A stretch of 64,000 bases of DNA from Pusillimonas sp. T7-7 (GCF_000209655.1 NC_015458.1:682001-746000); one strand, 5' to 3'; counted from the first letter of the stretch, positions 43,224-50,876 are shown. A program made the numbers and translations. Notes: generated by a model from the sequence alone, not told the origin.

Positions 43224-44945
43224 TCAGGCCGCGCACGTTTCTGGATAAGCGGCTTGCTGCCGTTTTTTTTCGATGAGTTCTTCATCGCATTTGGGGCAGA
43301 ACTTGTGGCTGCCGCCCAGGTAACCATGTACCGGGCAGATCGAAAAAGTTGGCGTTACAGTGATGTAGGGCAAGTGAAAGCGGCCCAGAGCTCTTTGCAC
43401 CAGCGTACGGCAGGCCTGCGCGCTGGACAGAGGTTCGGTCATATATAAATGCAAGACCGTGCCGCCTGTGTACTTGCGTTGCAATTCGTCCTGATGCTCC
43501 AGCGCTTCGAAGGGGTCGTCGGTAAAACCTACCGGCAATTGAGACGAATTGGTGTAGTAGGGCATGTCAGCCGTTCCGGCCTGAAGGATTTTCGGGTAGC
43601 GTTTGCGGTCTTCCTTGGCGAAACGGTAGGTGGTGCCTTCGGCGGGTGTAGCTTCAAGGTTGTACATGTGGCCGGTTTCTTCCTGAAACTCCAGCATGCG
43701 GACACGTACATGATCCAGCAGGCGAATGGCCAGCTCGTATCCTGGGGCCGAGGTGATGTCGTGCTGGCCGTATGTGAAGTTGCGCAGCATCTCGTTGATG
43801 CCGTTCACCCCCAGCGTCGAGAAATGGTTGCGCAGCGTACCCAGATAGCGGCGGGTATAGGGAAACAAGCCATCATCCATCAAACGCTGGATGACCTCGC
43901 GCTTGAGTTCCAGGCTGGTTCTGCCCAACTCCAGCAGTTCATCCAAGCGTTTGAATAATGCAGCTTCATCACCGGCATACCGATAGCCCAGCCTGGCGCA
44001 GTTGATCGTCACAACGCCCAGCGAGCCGGTTTGCTCGGCCGAACCGAACAGACCATTGCCGCGCTTGAGGAGCTCGCGCAGGTCGAGCTGCAGCCGGCAG
44101 CACATGGACCGGATCATATTGGGCTTGAGCTCGGAATTTATAAAATTCTGGAAGTAGGGCAGACCATAGCGCGCGGTCATCTCGAACAGCAGTTCGGCGT
44201 TCGGGCTGTGCCAGTCAAAGTCTTCGGTCATGTTGTAGGTGGGGATCGGAAAGGTGAACACGCGTCCTTTGGCGTCGCCCGCCATCATGATCTCGATGTA
44301 GGCACGATTGATCATGTCCATTTCCGACTGGAGGTCGCCATAGGTAAAAGGCATTTCCTGGCCGCCGATCAGCGGTACCTGTTCGCGCAGGTCTTCAGGG
44401 CAGACCCAGTCGAAGGTCAGGTTGGTGAATGGCGTTTGTGTTCCCCAGCGTGAAGGAACGTTCAGGTTATAGATGAGTTCCTGAACGTATTGCTTGACGT
44501 CGGTATATCTGAGTGCGTCTTTACGGATGAAGGGCGCCATGTATGTGTCGAAGGAGCTGAAGGCTTGCGCACCGGCCCACTCGTTCTGCAAGGTGCCAAG
44601 AAAGTTCACGATTTGCCCCACCGCGCTAGACATGTGTTTAGGTGGTGAAGATTCGACTTTTCCGGGAATGCCATTAAGGCCCTCGTTCAGCAGCGTACGC
44701 AGCGACCAGCCGGCGCAATAGCCGGACAGCATATCCAGATCGTGAATGTGGAGGTCGGCCTCACGGTGTGCTTTGCCAACAGCCGCCGGATACACTTCGT
44801 CGAGCCAATAATTGGCAATGACCTTGCCGGAAACGTTGAGGATCAAACCGCCGAGTGAATAGCCCTGGTTGGCATTGGCATTAACGCGCCAGTCGGCCTG
44901 ATCGAGATATTCGTTAATTGATGAGGCAACGTCGATATGTGCCAT
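43224..44945 (-). CDS. nrdD: Anaerobic ribonucleoside-triphosphate reductase, large part without glycyl-radical tail
   Basis: A 573-residue class III reductase, making deoxynucleotides without oxygen. Motifs: ADLHIHDLDMLSGYCAGWSL, VPSRWGTQTPFTNLTFDW, SLGVVTINCARLGYRYAGDE (active-site Cys region), YTNSSQLPVGFTDDPFEALE, and a zinc site CPVHGY then FCPKC at the C-terminus. It then ends (EKKRQQAAYPETCAA) without the usual R-V-x-G-Y radical loop, which is encoded by the next small gene. No ATP-cone is visible at the N-terminus. Two NrdR boxes lie in front. Anaerobic growth fits hemN and UbiTUV nearby. Confidence 0.93.
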   Translation of the reverse strand: MAHIDVASSINEYLDQADWRVNANANQGYSLGGLILNVSGKVIANYWLDEVYPAAVGKAHREADLHIHDLDMLSGYCAGWSLRTLLNEGLNGIPGKVESSPPKHMSSAVGQIVNFLGTLQNEWAGAQAFSSFDTYMAPFIRKDALRYTDVKQYVQELIYNLNVPSRWGTQTPFTNLTFDWVCPEDLREQVPLIGGQEMPFTYGDLQSEMDMINRAYIEIMMAGDAKGRVFTFPIPTYNMTEDFDWHSPNAELLFEMTARYGLPYFQNFINSELKPNMIRSMCCRLQLDLRELLKRGNGLFGSAEQTGSLGVVTINCARLGYRYAGDEAALFKRLDELLELGRTSLELKREVIQRLMDDGLFPYTRRYLGTLRNHFSTLGVNGINEMLRNFTYGQHDITSAPGYELAIRLLDHVRVRMLEFQEETGHMYNLEATPAEGTTYRFAKEDRKRYPKILQAGTADMPYYTNSSQLPVGFTDDPFEALEHQDELQRKYTGGTVLHLYMTEPLSSAQACRTLVQRALGRFHLPYITVTPTFSICPVHGYLGGSHKFCPKCDEELIEKKRQQAAYPETCAA

Positions 44946-44958
44946 ATATACTCCGAAT

Positions 44959-45003
44959 CACTACATATTGTGGTGATTGTCAGAATATTAACTATATATA
45001 GTA
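44959..45003 (-). promoter_or_regulatory. Two NrdR boxes upstream of nrdD
   Basis: Core CTACATATTG at 44961-44970 and perfect core CTATATATAG at 44992-45001, 31 bp apart (three helical turns), the usual arrangement of paired NrdR sites in front of ribonucleotide reductase genes. NrdR represses when dATP is high. The distal box probably overlaps the promoter. Confidence 0.85.
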
Positions 45004-45204
45004 TGGTCAAGCATTGAGGGTAGAAATTTGGCATTAGCTTGATGTGTGCTAAATCGACGCCGAAAACAACATTCGCCATGCCCGTTGCCGCAGACATGGC
45101 GAATGAAAAACTTTAATTGTCTGTTGCTTAGTGCATTCTTGGTTCAAGTATGTGTACGCTGCGGTATGCATCAAGTAAGGCGGTCTCTTGGAAAAGTCAG
45201 CTTC

Positions 45205-45232
45205 TTGATACCTGCGTCGGACTTGTTCTAAT
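45205..45232 (+). promoter_or_regulatory. Promoter in front of the structured element
   Basis: TTGATA (45205-45210), 16 bp, TCTAAT (45227-45232): 5 of 6 matches to each sigma-70 box. Transcription would begin near 45238, just at the start of the 19-bp arm of the inverted repeat. Confidence 0.5.
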
Positions 45233-45234
45233 GC

Positions 45235-45347
45235 GGCCTGGCGGGTGTTTGCGAGGTGGTCAGACTCCCGTGCCTCGGTCCTGCTGCGCAGGACTTCCTG
45301 CGGCCGGCCCGAAGTCGCGCTCCCACCCCGCAAACACCCGCCAGGCC
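45235..45347 (+). ncRNA. Candidate structured RNA or MITE: 113 bp with 19-bp perfect terminal inverted repeats
   Basis: GGCCTGGCGGGTGTTTGCG at 45235-45253 is the exact inverse of 45329-45347. After one mismatch the arms continue with GGTGG/CCACC, making a helix of about 24 bp. The inner part has further stems: GTCCTG/CAGGAC around CTGCG, and GACTTC/GAAGTC. No known RNA family is recognised: it lacks the conserved SRP tetraloop region and the 6S pattern. It lies in a 535-bp gene-free stretch with a promoter starting at its left arm. It could be a small RNA or a small inverted-repeat transposon. Confidence 0.5.
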
Positions 45348-45537
45348 TCGCAGCGTGTCAAATTGGGACGGTGCTCATCAAACGCTATGCAGGTCTGTCA
45401 ACCAGGCAGACCGTGTTATAGACACCGAGACCCTGAACCCCTTAGAGCAAGTTTGACGCATGTATGAACTGGCTTTTTTATGAGGTCAGCCCGTTCGTGT
45501 TGCTTGGTAGCGTGTACATATCTAAGCCAAAAATTCT
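45348..45537. other. Gene-free stretch after the structured element
   Basis: A short hairpin GGTCTG/CAGACC occurs near 45391-45412 without a T run. Nothing else is seen; no gene or terminator for the upstream candidate RNA is recognised. Confidence 0.35.
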
Positions 45538-45807
45538 CTAGCCTACGATCTGGAAGTCGATGACGATCTCTCCGGGATGCCGGGCGACGTATTCGATTTT
45601 TATTTGATCACCGAAATGCCCTTGCAACTGTTGCAGCAAGGGTAATGGGTCGTGATCGTTGCAAAAGCGCATGGTTTCGCCGGGTTGCAGGGCCGATAAT
45701 GCACCGAAAATGGCTGCGTGCCGAAAGCGCTTGGCGACGCCGCGCGCATCGAAGGGGTAAACAGCATCAGCAAACATGGGTATGGAAGACGGGCTAGACA
45801 CGATCAT
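45538..45807 (-). CDS. DUF2249 domain protein (second copy)
   Basis: An 89-residue protein with the strong DUF2249 signature: YPFDARGVAKRFRHAAIFGA, LQPGETMRFCNDHDPLPLLQ (the HDPLPL box) and a last strand EIVIDFQIV. This form with N-D-H-D-P-L-P-L is the common one in proteobacteria; the copy at 37329-37562 lacks that box. DUF2249 genes are often Anr/Dnr controlled. A weak FNR-like sequence (TTTAACTATTTCAA, reverse strand near 45812-45830) is seen before the start. Function unknown. Confidence 0.85.
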   Translation of the reverse strand: MIVSSPSSIPMFADAVYPFDARGVAKRFRHAAIFGALSALQPGETMRFCNDHDPLPLLQQLQGHFGDQIKIEYVARHPGEIVIDFQIVG

Positions 45808-46234
45808 ATCCTTGAAATAGTTAAAAATCGTGGCTCGATTATAGGTAGCGCCGGCTTTAATTCAGGCCAGAACCACACTGCCGATAAGGTTGAATCTATA
45901 GGCTTTTCAGCGGTTTTTGCGTCAAGGCGATCAGCGTACCCAGAAGCTGAATGGCGGCCGACGACACCATGAATATCCTGATCTACTGATAGCAGGTGTG
46001 GCATCTGTTACACCGCTGCCTGATTTGATAAGTGGATGTTGCAATATTGTTGGCCTGCCTTGAGGCTTCGTCTTTGTTCTGTTACATATGCCGGTCTTTT
46101 GTAGGCACTTTATTTGCTAGGAGCGTTACGGTAGCAGTGTCTGCATAAGAAGCCAAAGCAGAACGGGAAGTCAAGCGGTTCTTTAATGACAATCGTTAGC
46201 TTGGCTGGCATTCTTCCAAACAACAAGCCCAGTC
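45808..46234. other. Gene-free stretch ending in a plus-strand terminator
   Basis: 427 bp without a convincing gene. Because a plus-strand terminator follows at 46263-46296 and no plus-strand gene lies upstream, a small RNA may be made here; a weak candidate promoter is TTGAGG-N17-TACATA near 46056-46084. Confidence 0.35.
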
Positions 46235-46258
46235 CAACCTGATTGAAAAATCAGGTTG
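46235..46258 (+). other. Hairpin with GAAA tetraloop
   Basis: Perfect 10-bp stem CAACCTGATT/AATCAGGTTG closed by a GAAA tetraloop, four bases before the terminator hairpin. Its stability suggests that it is part of a transcribed RNA. Confidence 0.6.
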
Positions 46259-46262
46259 TTTA

Positions 46263-46296
46263 ACCCACCAACTTTATGTTCGGTGGGTCTTTTTTA
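46263..46296 (+). terminator. Intrinsic terminator on the plus strand
   Basis: Stem ACCCACC/GGTGGGT followed by CTTTTTT. There is no plus-strand gene upstream back to 44 kb, so it probably ends a non-coding transcript. Confidence 0.75.
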
Positions 46297-46363
46297 TGAC
46301 TGTTTCCTATAAAGACAAGTGGGAATCCCGGCTGGCGCTGCGGTCGAACCCATCTCGCATGGC

Positions 46364-47803
46364 TCAGTCATCCAGATTGCGTATGGCGGTGTTCAGGGTG
46401 GAAAAATCAAAATGCACCGGGCTTTTCAGGCGCAGCATCAGGAATGACACAAGTGCTGGAACCAGAGCTGCCAGCAGGAATGACTCAAGCAGGTATGTTG
46501 GTTTTTCTCCTGGTTCGGGAAACAGCAGGATCCCGGCAATTAGCCCGCACAGGGTGCTGAAAAAAGCCATGCCACCGCTGTAGCGACGGTTGAACAGGCC
46601 AAAGAAAACAGGGAAGGCGGCGGCCGAGCAGAATAGATCGGCCAGCAAGAACAGGTAGAGCACACTGTATCCCTGGGCCGCTACGATCATGACGGGTATG
46701 GCCAGCAAAAAAATCAGCCAGCGTGAAAGCGCCATCAGCGCTCTCTTGTTGATGGCAGGCGTGAGGCGGCGAACGTCTACGGCGATCAGGCTGGAAACGG
46801 CGCTTATGGTGGTGTCGGCCGTACTCATGACCAGAGCCAGGCCCAAGGGGATCAGTGCGATGGCAAACCAGCCCGGTATATGCCCCAGCAAAACACTGAA
46901 CAGGGCAACGGAGCTGTCGCCGGTGTGCCCCAGGCCGACAAAAGCCAGGCCGAACAGGCCCATGACGAAGATGAACGGACCGGCGAACAGCCCTCCCAAC
47001 AGGAAGCCGCGCCGCATGCTGCGTGTATCTTTTGCGGAATAGACGCGTTGCCAATTGCCTTGGTGAAACAGGCCGGTCAGCAAAATAGCCACAAAAAAAG
47101 TAAAGCCCGCCTTGACGCCCACTGGATCGGTCAGGCTAAGCAGCTGTGGCGCTTTGATCTGTAGTCCCTCGATAGCGGGAGCCAAGCCGCCTGTGGCCTG
47201 CCAGCCCAGCACCAACAATACCAGCAGCAAAGGCACAATGACCGCCATCTGTACCTTGTCGGTAAAGATCGATGCGCGCAGTCCGCCGTAAGAGGTGTAG
47301 AGCAGGGTGGAGCCCATGACAATGGCGGCCGTCACCCACAAAGGTACGGGCGCCAGCAGTTGCACCAGCTTGGCGATAGCGGTGATCTCGGCGGCCAGTG
47401 TGATGAACATGTAGAACATCATAATGATCAGTGCCAGGCCATACATGGGCTTGCCATACCGGACGATCACAAACTCGGTCAGCGTATGTCCTTGGGGAAT
47501 CAGTTCGCGCATGCGCCGCCCCAGGGGAATCATTAGCCAGCGCGGCGAAGCGGCGCCCAATCCATAGCCAATGATGGCCGCCAGCCCGCCCCAGGTGGCC
47601 GCCTGGGCTGGAGCAAACAGAATCCATGCGCCCAGCGAGGTGGCCAGTAAAGTCAAGATGGTGGCAATCGTGCTTTGGCTGTTGCGGGCAACGACATAAT
47701 CTTCAAGGCTATTGCGCTCATGTCGGGAATACAGCACGCCGGAGATGGAAAAACCCGCTGAAAACAATAGCAGCCAGAGTATGGCGGAAGAGCTCGTAAG
47801 CAT
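46364..47803 (-). CDS. Sodium:solute symporter under TPP riboswitch, candidate thiamine-related transporter
   Basis: A 479-residue SSS-family transporter with about 13 membrane helices (family motif TSLGAWILFAPAQAATWGGL in the first third, and SLTDPVGVKAGFTFFVAIL). A TPP riboswitch and a terminator-like hairpin precede it, so expression should rise when thiamine pyrophosphate is low. The likely cargo is thiamine or a precursor such as HMP. Comparative surveys have reported SSS-type transporters (called ThiV) under THI elements; I recall this but could not check that this protein is one. The ATG at 47803 has GGGGA at good distance; a longer frame upstream runs into the riboswitch hairpin. Confidence 0.85.
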   Translation of the reverse strand: MLTSSSAILWLLLFSAGFSISGVLYSRHERNSLEDYVVARNSQSTIATILTLLATSLGAWILFAPAQAATWGGLAAIIGYGLGAASPRWLMIPLGRRMRELIPQGHTLTEFVIVRYGKPMYGLALIIMMFYMFITLAAEITAIAKLVQLLAPVPLWVTAAIVMGSTLLYTSYGGLRASIFTDKVQMAVIVPLLLVLLVLGWQATGGLAPAIEGLQIKAPQLLSLTDPVGVKAGFTFFVAILLTGLFHQGNWQRVYSAKDTRSMRRGFLLGGLFAGPFIFVMGLFGLAFVGLGHTGDSSVALFSVLLGHIPGWFAIALIPLGLALVMSTADTTISAVSSLIAVDVRRLTPAINKRALMALSRWLIFLLAIPVMIVAAQGYSVLYLFLLADLFCSAAAFPVFFGLFNRRYSGGMAFFSTLCGLIAGILLFPEPGEKPTYLLESFLLAALVPALVSFLMLRLKSPVHFDFSTLNTAIRNLDD

Positions 47804-47845
47804 TTTTTCCCCAGATGTTCCGGTACGTCGGAACAAACAAAACAG

Positions 47846-47867
47846 GCTTTATCCGCGTAGATAAAGC
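47846..47867 (-). terminator. Terminator-like hairpin in the riboswitch leader
   Basis: Stem GCTTTATC/GATAAAGC, followed on the minus strand by CTGTTTTGTTTG. It lies between the TPP aptamer and the symporter start, the place of an expression platform. Confidence 0.6.
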
Positions 47868-47916
47868 AAACCGGGAAACAAGGGGAAAAGAGAGGGCGTG
47901 ATGTATTGAGCTTCCT

Positions 47917-48006
47917 TCCCTTCGCCGGCATTACCCGGATCAGGTTCAAAGGGTTACCGCAAGAAAAATTGCGGAATCTCAGCCCATACAGGGCTCCCCC
48001 AGGAAC
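47917..48006 (-). promoter_or_regulatory. TPP riboswitch (THI element), symporter side
   Basis: On the minus strand the conserved TPP aptamer parts are clear: GGGGGAGCCC then CTGAGATTCCGC, ACCCTTTGAACCTGATCCGG and TAATGCCGGCGAAGGGAAG. It controls the symporter. Confidence 0.95.
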
Positions 48007-48070
48007 TGCCGGCAAGGTTAATGTGTGGCGGCTTGCTTGTCAATCGTGCACTTTGCGCTATGATGGCGCA

Positions 48071-48154
48071 ACGACACGGGGTGCCGGGCCTGAAAAGGCC
48101 GGCTGAGATCAACACCCGTCGAACCTGAAACAGTTAGCACTGGCGAAGGGATGT
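48071..48154 (+). promoter_or_regulatory. TPP riboswitch (THI element), SDR side
   Basis: CACGGGGTGCCGGGCC, GGCTGAGATCAACACCCG, TCGAACCTGAAACAGTTAGC and ACTGGCGAAGGGATG match the TPP aptamer. It is divergent from the first riboswitch with about 65 bp between, and lies in front of the SDR and flavin monooxygenase genes. Confidence 0.95.
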
Positions 48155-48186
48155 CGGCCTTAAGGCCCGCAGCGGCATTGCCGCGC

Positions 48187-48217
48187 GCATACCTTCGTTA
48201 TTTTTACAAAGGTATGC
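48187..48217 (+). promoter_or_regulatory. Hairpin hiding the SDR ribosome-binding site
   Basis: 9-bp stem GCATACCTT (48187-48195) with AAGGTATGC (48209-48217); the AAGG Shine-Dalgarno lies in the 3' arm, directly before the ATG at 48219. It is the likely translational expression platform of the TPP riboswitch. Confidence 0.75.
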
Positions 48218-48218
48218 C

Positions 48219-49001
48219 ATGCACAATCACCCCGCAGTTCTTCCCATCAATCAGCAAATCGTACTGGTTACCGGCGGTGGTCGGGGTCTGGGCCAACACA
48301 TCGTGCGCGCTTTTTTGCGTGAAGGCGCGCGTGTTGTCGTCAATTATTTGAACAGCGCCGACAGCGCCCGACAACTTGCCTTGGCGGGTGACGGCCGGGC
48401 AATTGCCTTGCGTGCCGACGTGACCGATGCCAATGCCGTGCAAGCCATGCTGGATCACGCCGGCAAGCATTTCGGCGCATCGGTCAGCACCATCGTGAAT
48501 AATGCCTTGCCCACGTTTTCGTTCAATGGTGATGCGCGGCCCCATGCCGATGTGCTGGCCTGGAGCCAGCTGCAGCAGCAATTTGAAGGGGTGGTCCGCG
48601 GAGCCTTGAATACCACGCAAGCCGCATTGCCAGGCATGCGTGCAGCAGGTTTTGGCCGTGTCATCAATGTGGGCACGAACCTGTTTCAGAACCCCGTTGT
48701 TCCTTATCACGACTACACGGCCGCCAAGGCTGCTTTGTTGTCGATGACCCGTACTCTGTCGCACGATCTTGGCCCCGATGGCATTACCGTCAATATGGTG
48801 TCAGGCGGCTTGCTGCGCACCACCGATGCCTCGGCGGCCACACCCGAGGCGGTGTTCGACATGATCGCCTCGGGCACTCCGCTACGCCGCGTAACCACAC
48901 CTGCCGAATTTGCGGATGCGACGCTATTCTTTGCTTCGCCTTGGTCTCGCTCGGTAACCGGGCAAAACCTGGTGGTGGACGGCGGATTGGTCAAGAATTA
49001 G
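48219..49001 (+). CDS. Short-chain dehydrogenase/reductase under TPP riboswitch
   Basis: A 260-residue classic SDR. NAD(P)-binding motif TGGGRGLGQH (about residues 14-23), VNNALPTFSF in place of the usual NNAG, catalytic Tyr and Lys in HDYTAAKAALL, and a C-terminal VTGQNLVVDGGL. The reaction is unknown. Its place behind a TPP riboswitch, next to a flavin monooxygenase and opposite a TPP-controlled transporter, suggests work on a thiamine precursor or degradation product, for example oxidising or reducing an alcohol or aldehyde side chain. I recall that an oxidoreductase named OarX was reported as a THI-regulated gene in proteobacteria; this may be the same family. Confidence 0.85.
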   Translation: MHNHPAVLPINQQIVLVTGGGRGLGQHIVRAFLREGARVVVNYLNSADSARQLALAGDGRAIALRADVTDANAVQAMLDHAGKHFGASVSTIVNNALPTFSFNGDARPHADVLAWSQLQQQFEGVVRGALNTTQAALPGMRAAGFGRVINVGTNLFQNPVVPYHDYTAAKAALLSMTRTLSHDLGPDGITVNMVSGGLLRTTDASAATPEAVFDMIASGTPLRRVTTPAEFADATLFFASPWSRSVTGQNLVVDGGLVKN

Positions 49002-49010
49002 GGCGACGAC

Positions 49011-50318
49011 ATGAGCAAGCGCATGATGCACATCAATCTGTTCATTTTTGGTTGCGGTCACCATCGGGCGGCATGGCGTCATCCCGACTCCGCCGTTGAG
49101 CGTCTGGGCGATATTGCCTATTACGAACAGTTGGCTCAAGTTGCCGAGCGCGGCAAGCTGGACGCCATTTTTTTTGCCGATGGGCATTCAACCGACAACC
49201 TCACAGATGGGCCGCGTTGGTTCCTGGAGCCCTTGACCGCTTTATCGGCCATCAGCCGGGCCACTCGGCGCATAGGCTTGATCAGCACCGTGTCCAGTAC
49301 TTTCTACACGCCTTTCCATGCCGCCCGCCTGGTGGCTTCGCTTGACCATATCTCCAAGGGGCGAGTGGGTTGGAATGTGGTGACCTCGATGTTCGATTCC
49401 GAAGCGCGTAATCATGGCTACGATGCCATGCCAGGGCACGATTGGCGCTATGCGCGGGCCGAGGAGTTCGTGGATGTGGCGCTGCGCTTGTGGGATTCCT
49501 GGCATGACGAGGCGCCGCAAGCAGACCGGCAAGGTGTTTATGTAAAACCTGAATCGACGCAGGCCATTCACCATAAGGGCGAGCACTTCCGGGTGGATGG
49601 GCCGCTTACCATACCCCGCCCGCCGCAAGGCCACCCGGTATTATTCCAGGCCGGAGCTTCCGAACAGGGCAGAGATTTGGCGGCGCGCCGCGCCGAAGCC
49701 ATTTATGCCGTGGCGTACGACTTGCCGGCTGCACAGGAATACTATCGCGACATCAAGCGGCGCGTGCAGGCAGCGGGCCGCTCTGGCCCTGTGCCTATCA
49801 TGCCTGGGCTGGTTACTTATGTGGGTTCGTCCCAGGCCGAGGCCCGAGCCAGGCAGCGTGAACTCGATGAATTGCTGCCGGCGCAAGATGCCCTGCGCCA
49901 ACTGGGCATGTATGTGGGCTGCGATTGCACGCATTGGGAGCTGGATGCACCGGTACCTGCCTTGCCGCCGCTAGAGGCGTTCAAGGGTCCCAAGGGGCGT
50001 TATGCCACTGTGCTGCGCATTATCAGCACTGAAAGGCCCACCGTGCGTCAGCTGTTGGGCCGTCTTGCGGCGGGTGGCGGCCATTGCACCATGGTTGGCA
50101 CGCCTGAGCAGATTGCCGACGAAATGGAGCGCTGGTTTTTGAGTGAGGGGGCCGATGGTTTCAATCTGATGCCGCCTGCGCTGCCTGGCAGCATTGTCGA
50201 TTTTGTGGAACAGGTGGTGCCTGTTCTGCAAAAGCGCGGGCTGTTTCGCAAGGAATATGATACCGACACTCTGCGCGGACACCTGGGCTTGGCGCGACCA
50301 GATGCCAGCCGTGCCTGA
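49011..50318 (+). CDS. NtaA/DmoA-type FMN-dependent monooxygenase under TPP riboswitch
   Basis: A 435-residue luciferase-like flavin monooxygenase. Motifs of the NtaA/SnaA/DszA group: FFADGHSTDNL, RIGLISTVSSTFYTPFHAAR, SLDHISKGRVGWNVVTSMFD and GHPVLFQAGASEQGRDLAAR. Members use FMNH2 and O2 to cut C-S, C-N or related bonds (DszA opens a sulfone, NtaA attacks an aminoacid). Lying 9 bp behind a TPP-controlled SDR, it may take part in thiamine salvage, perhaps breaking down a thiazole or pyrimidine compound. A separate flavin reductase is not encoded nearby. The reaction is inferred only. Confidence 0.85.
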   Translation: MSKRMMHINLFIFGCGHHRAAWRHPDSAVERLGDIAYYEQLAQVAERGKLDAIFFADGHSTDNLTDGPRWFLEPLTALSAISRATRRIGLISTVSSTFYTPFHAARLVASLDHISKGRVGWNVVTSMFDSEARNHGYDAMPGHDWRYARAEEFVDVALRLWDSWHDEAPQADRQGVYVKPESTQAIHHKGEHFRVDGPLTIPRPPQGHPVLFQAGASEQGRDLAARRAEAIYAVAYDLPAAQEYYRDIKRRVQAAGRSGPVPIMPGLVTYVGSSQAEARARQRELDELLPAQDALRQLGMYVGCDCTHWELDAPVPALPPLEAFKGPKGRYATVLRIISTERPTVRQLLGRLAAGGGHCTMVGTPEQIADEMERWFLSEGADGFNLMPPALPGSIVDFVEQVVPVLQKRGLFRKEYDTDTLRGHLGLARPDASRA

Positions 50319-50333
50319 AGTACAGCCGAACCT

Positions 50334-50876
50334 TCAGCGCTTATTTTTGCAGCGGGGCAGTATGCGTACAAGCACGGTATCGCGATCTATGAAGTGATGT
50401 TTCAGGGCCGCCGCTACGTGTGCAACAACCATGACCAGCAAGGTGTAGTTCAGTACTTGATGGACTTGTTTCAATGCTTGGCCCAGGGCCTTGTCCTTGG
50501 GCACCAAGTCGGGCAATTGCAGTACGCCAAACCACACCACCGGAAAGCCAACGGCCGAACTCATGGTCCAGCCGCTTAATGGTATGGCCAGCATAAGGGC
50601 ATACAGCAGCCAGTGCGTCGCGTGGGCGGCGAAGCGTGCGGCGGGCGACATGTTGGCAGGCAACGGCGGCGCCGGATGGGTCAGGCGCCATGACAAGCGT
50701 GCCGCCACCAGCACCAGCAAACTGATGCCGACCCACTTATGCCATGAGTACACTTTTAGCTTGGTGGGTGAAAGAGGTAAATCTTGCATGAAGAAGCCCA
50801 CGGCAAAAGTGCCGATCAGACCTATCGCTACAAGCCAGTGAAAAAATATTGCGGTCCGGGTGTAGCGTTGTTCCAT
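50334..50876 (-). CDS. cybB: Cytochrome b561
   Basis: About 180 residues, a four-helix dihaem membrane protein of the CybB (YodB-like) type. Haem-ligand His residues are in FFHWLVAIGL, YSWHKWVGISLLVLVA, HATHWLLYALMLAIPLSGW and VHQVLNYTLLVMVVAHVAAA followed by KHHFIDRD. The ATG at 50876 fits the family start better than a TTG six bases upstream. It moves electrons between quinols and other carriers at the inner membrane. It stands alone, convergent with the monooxygenase gene. Confidence 0.93.
   Translation of the reverse strand: MEQRYTRTAIFFHWLVAIGLIGTFAVGFFMQDLPLSPTKLKVYSWHKWVGISLLVLVAARLSWRLTHPAPPLPANMSPAARFAAHATHWLLYALMLAIPLSGWTMSSAVGFPVVWFGVLQLPDLVPKDKALGQALKQVHQVLNYTLLVMVVAHVAAALKHHFIDRDTVLVRILPRCKNKR

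Noticed and set aside
45235-45347. Bacterial SRP (4.5S) RNA
   Set aside because: The length and rod-like pairing fit, but the conserved apical GGAAG/AAGCAGCC region is absent on both strands.
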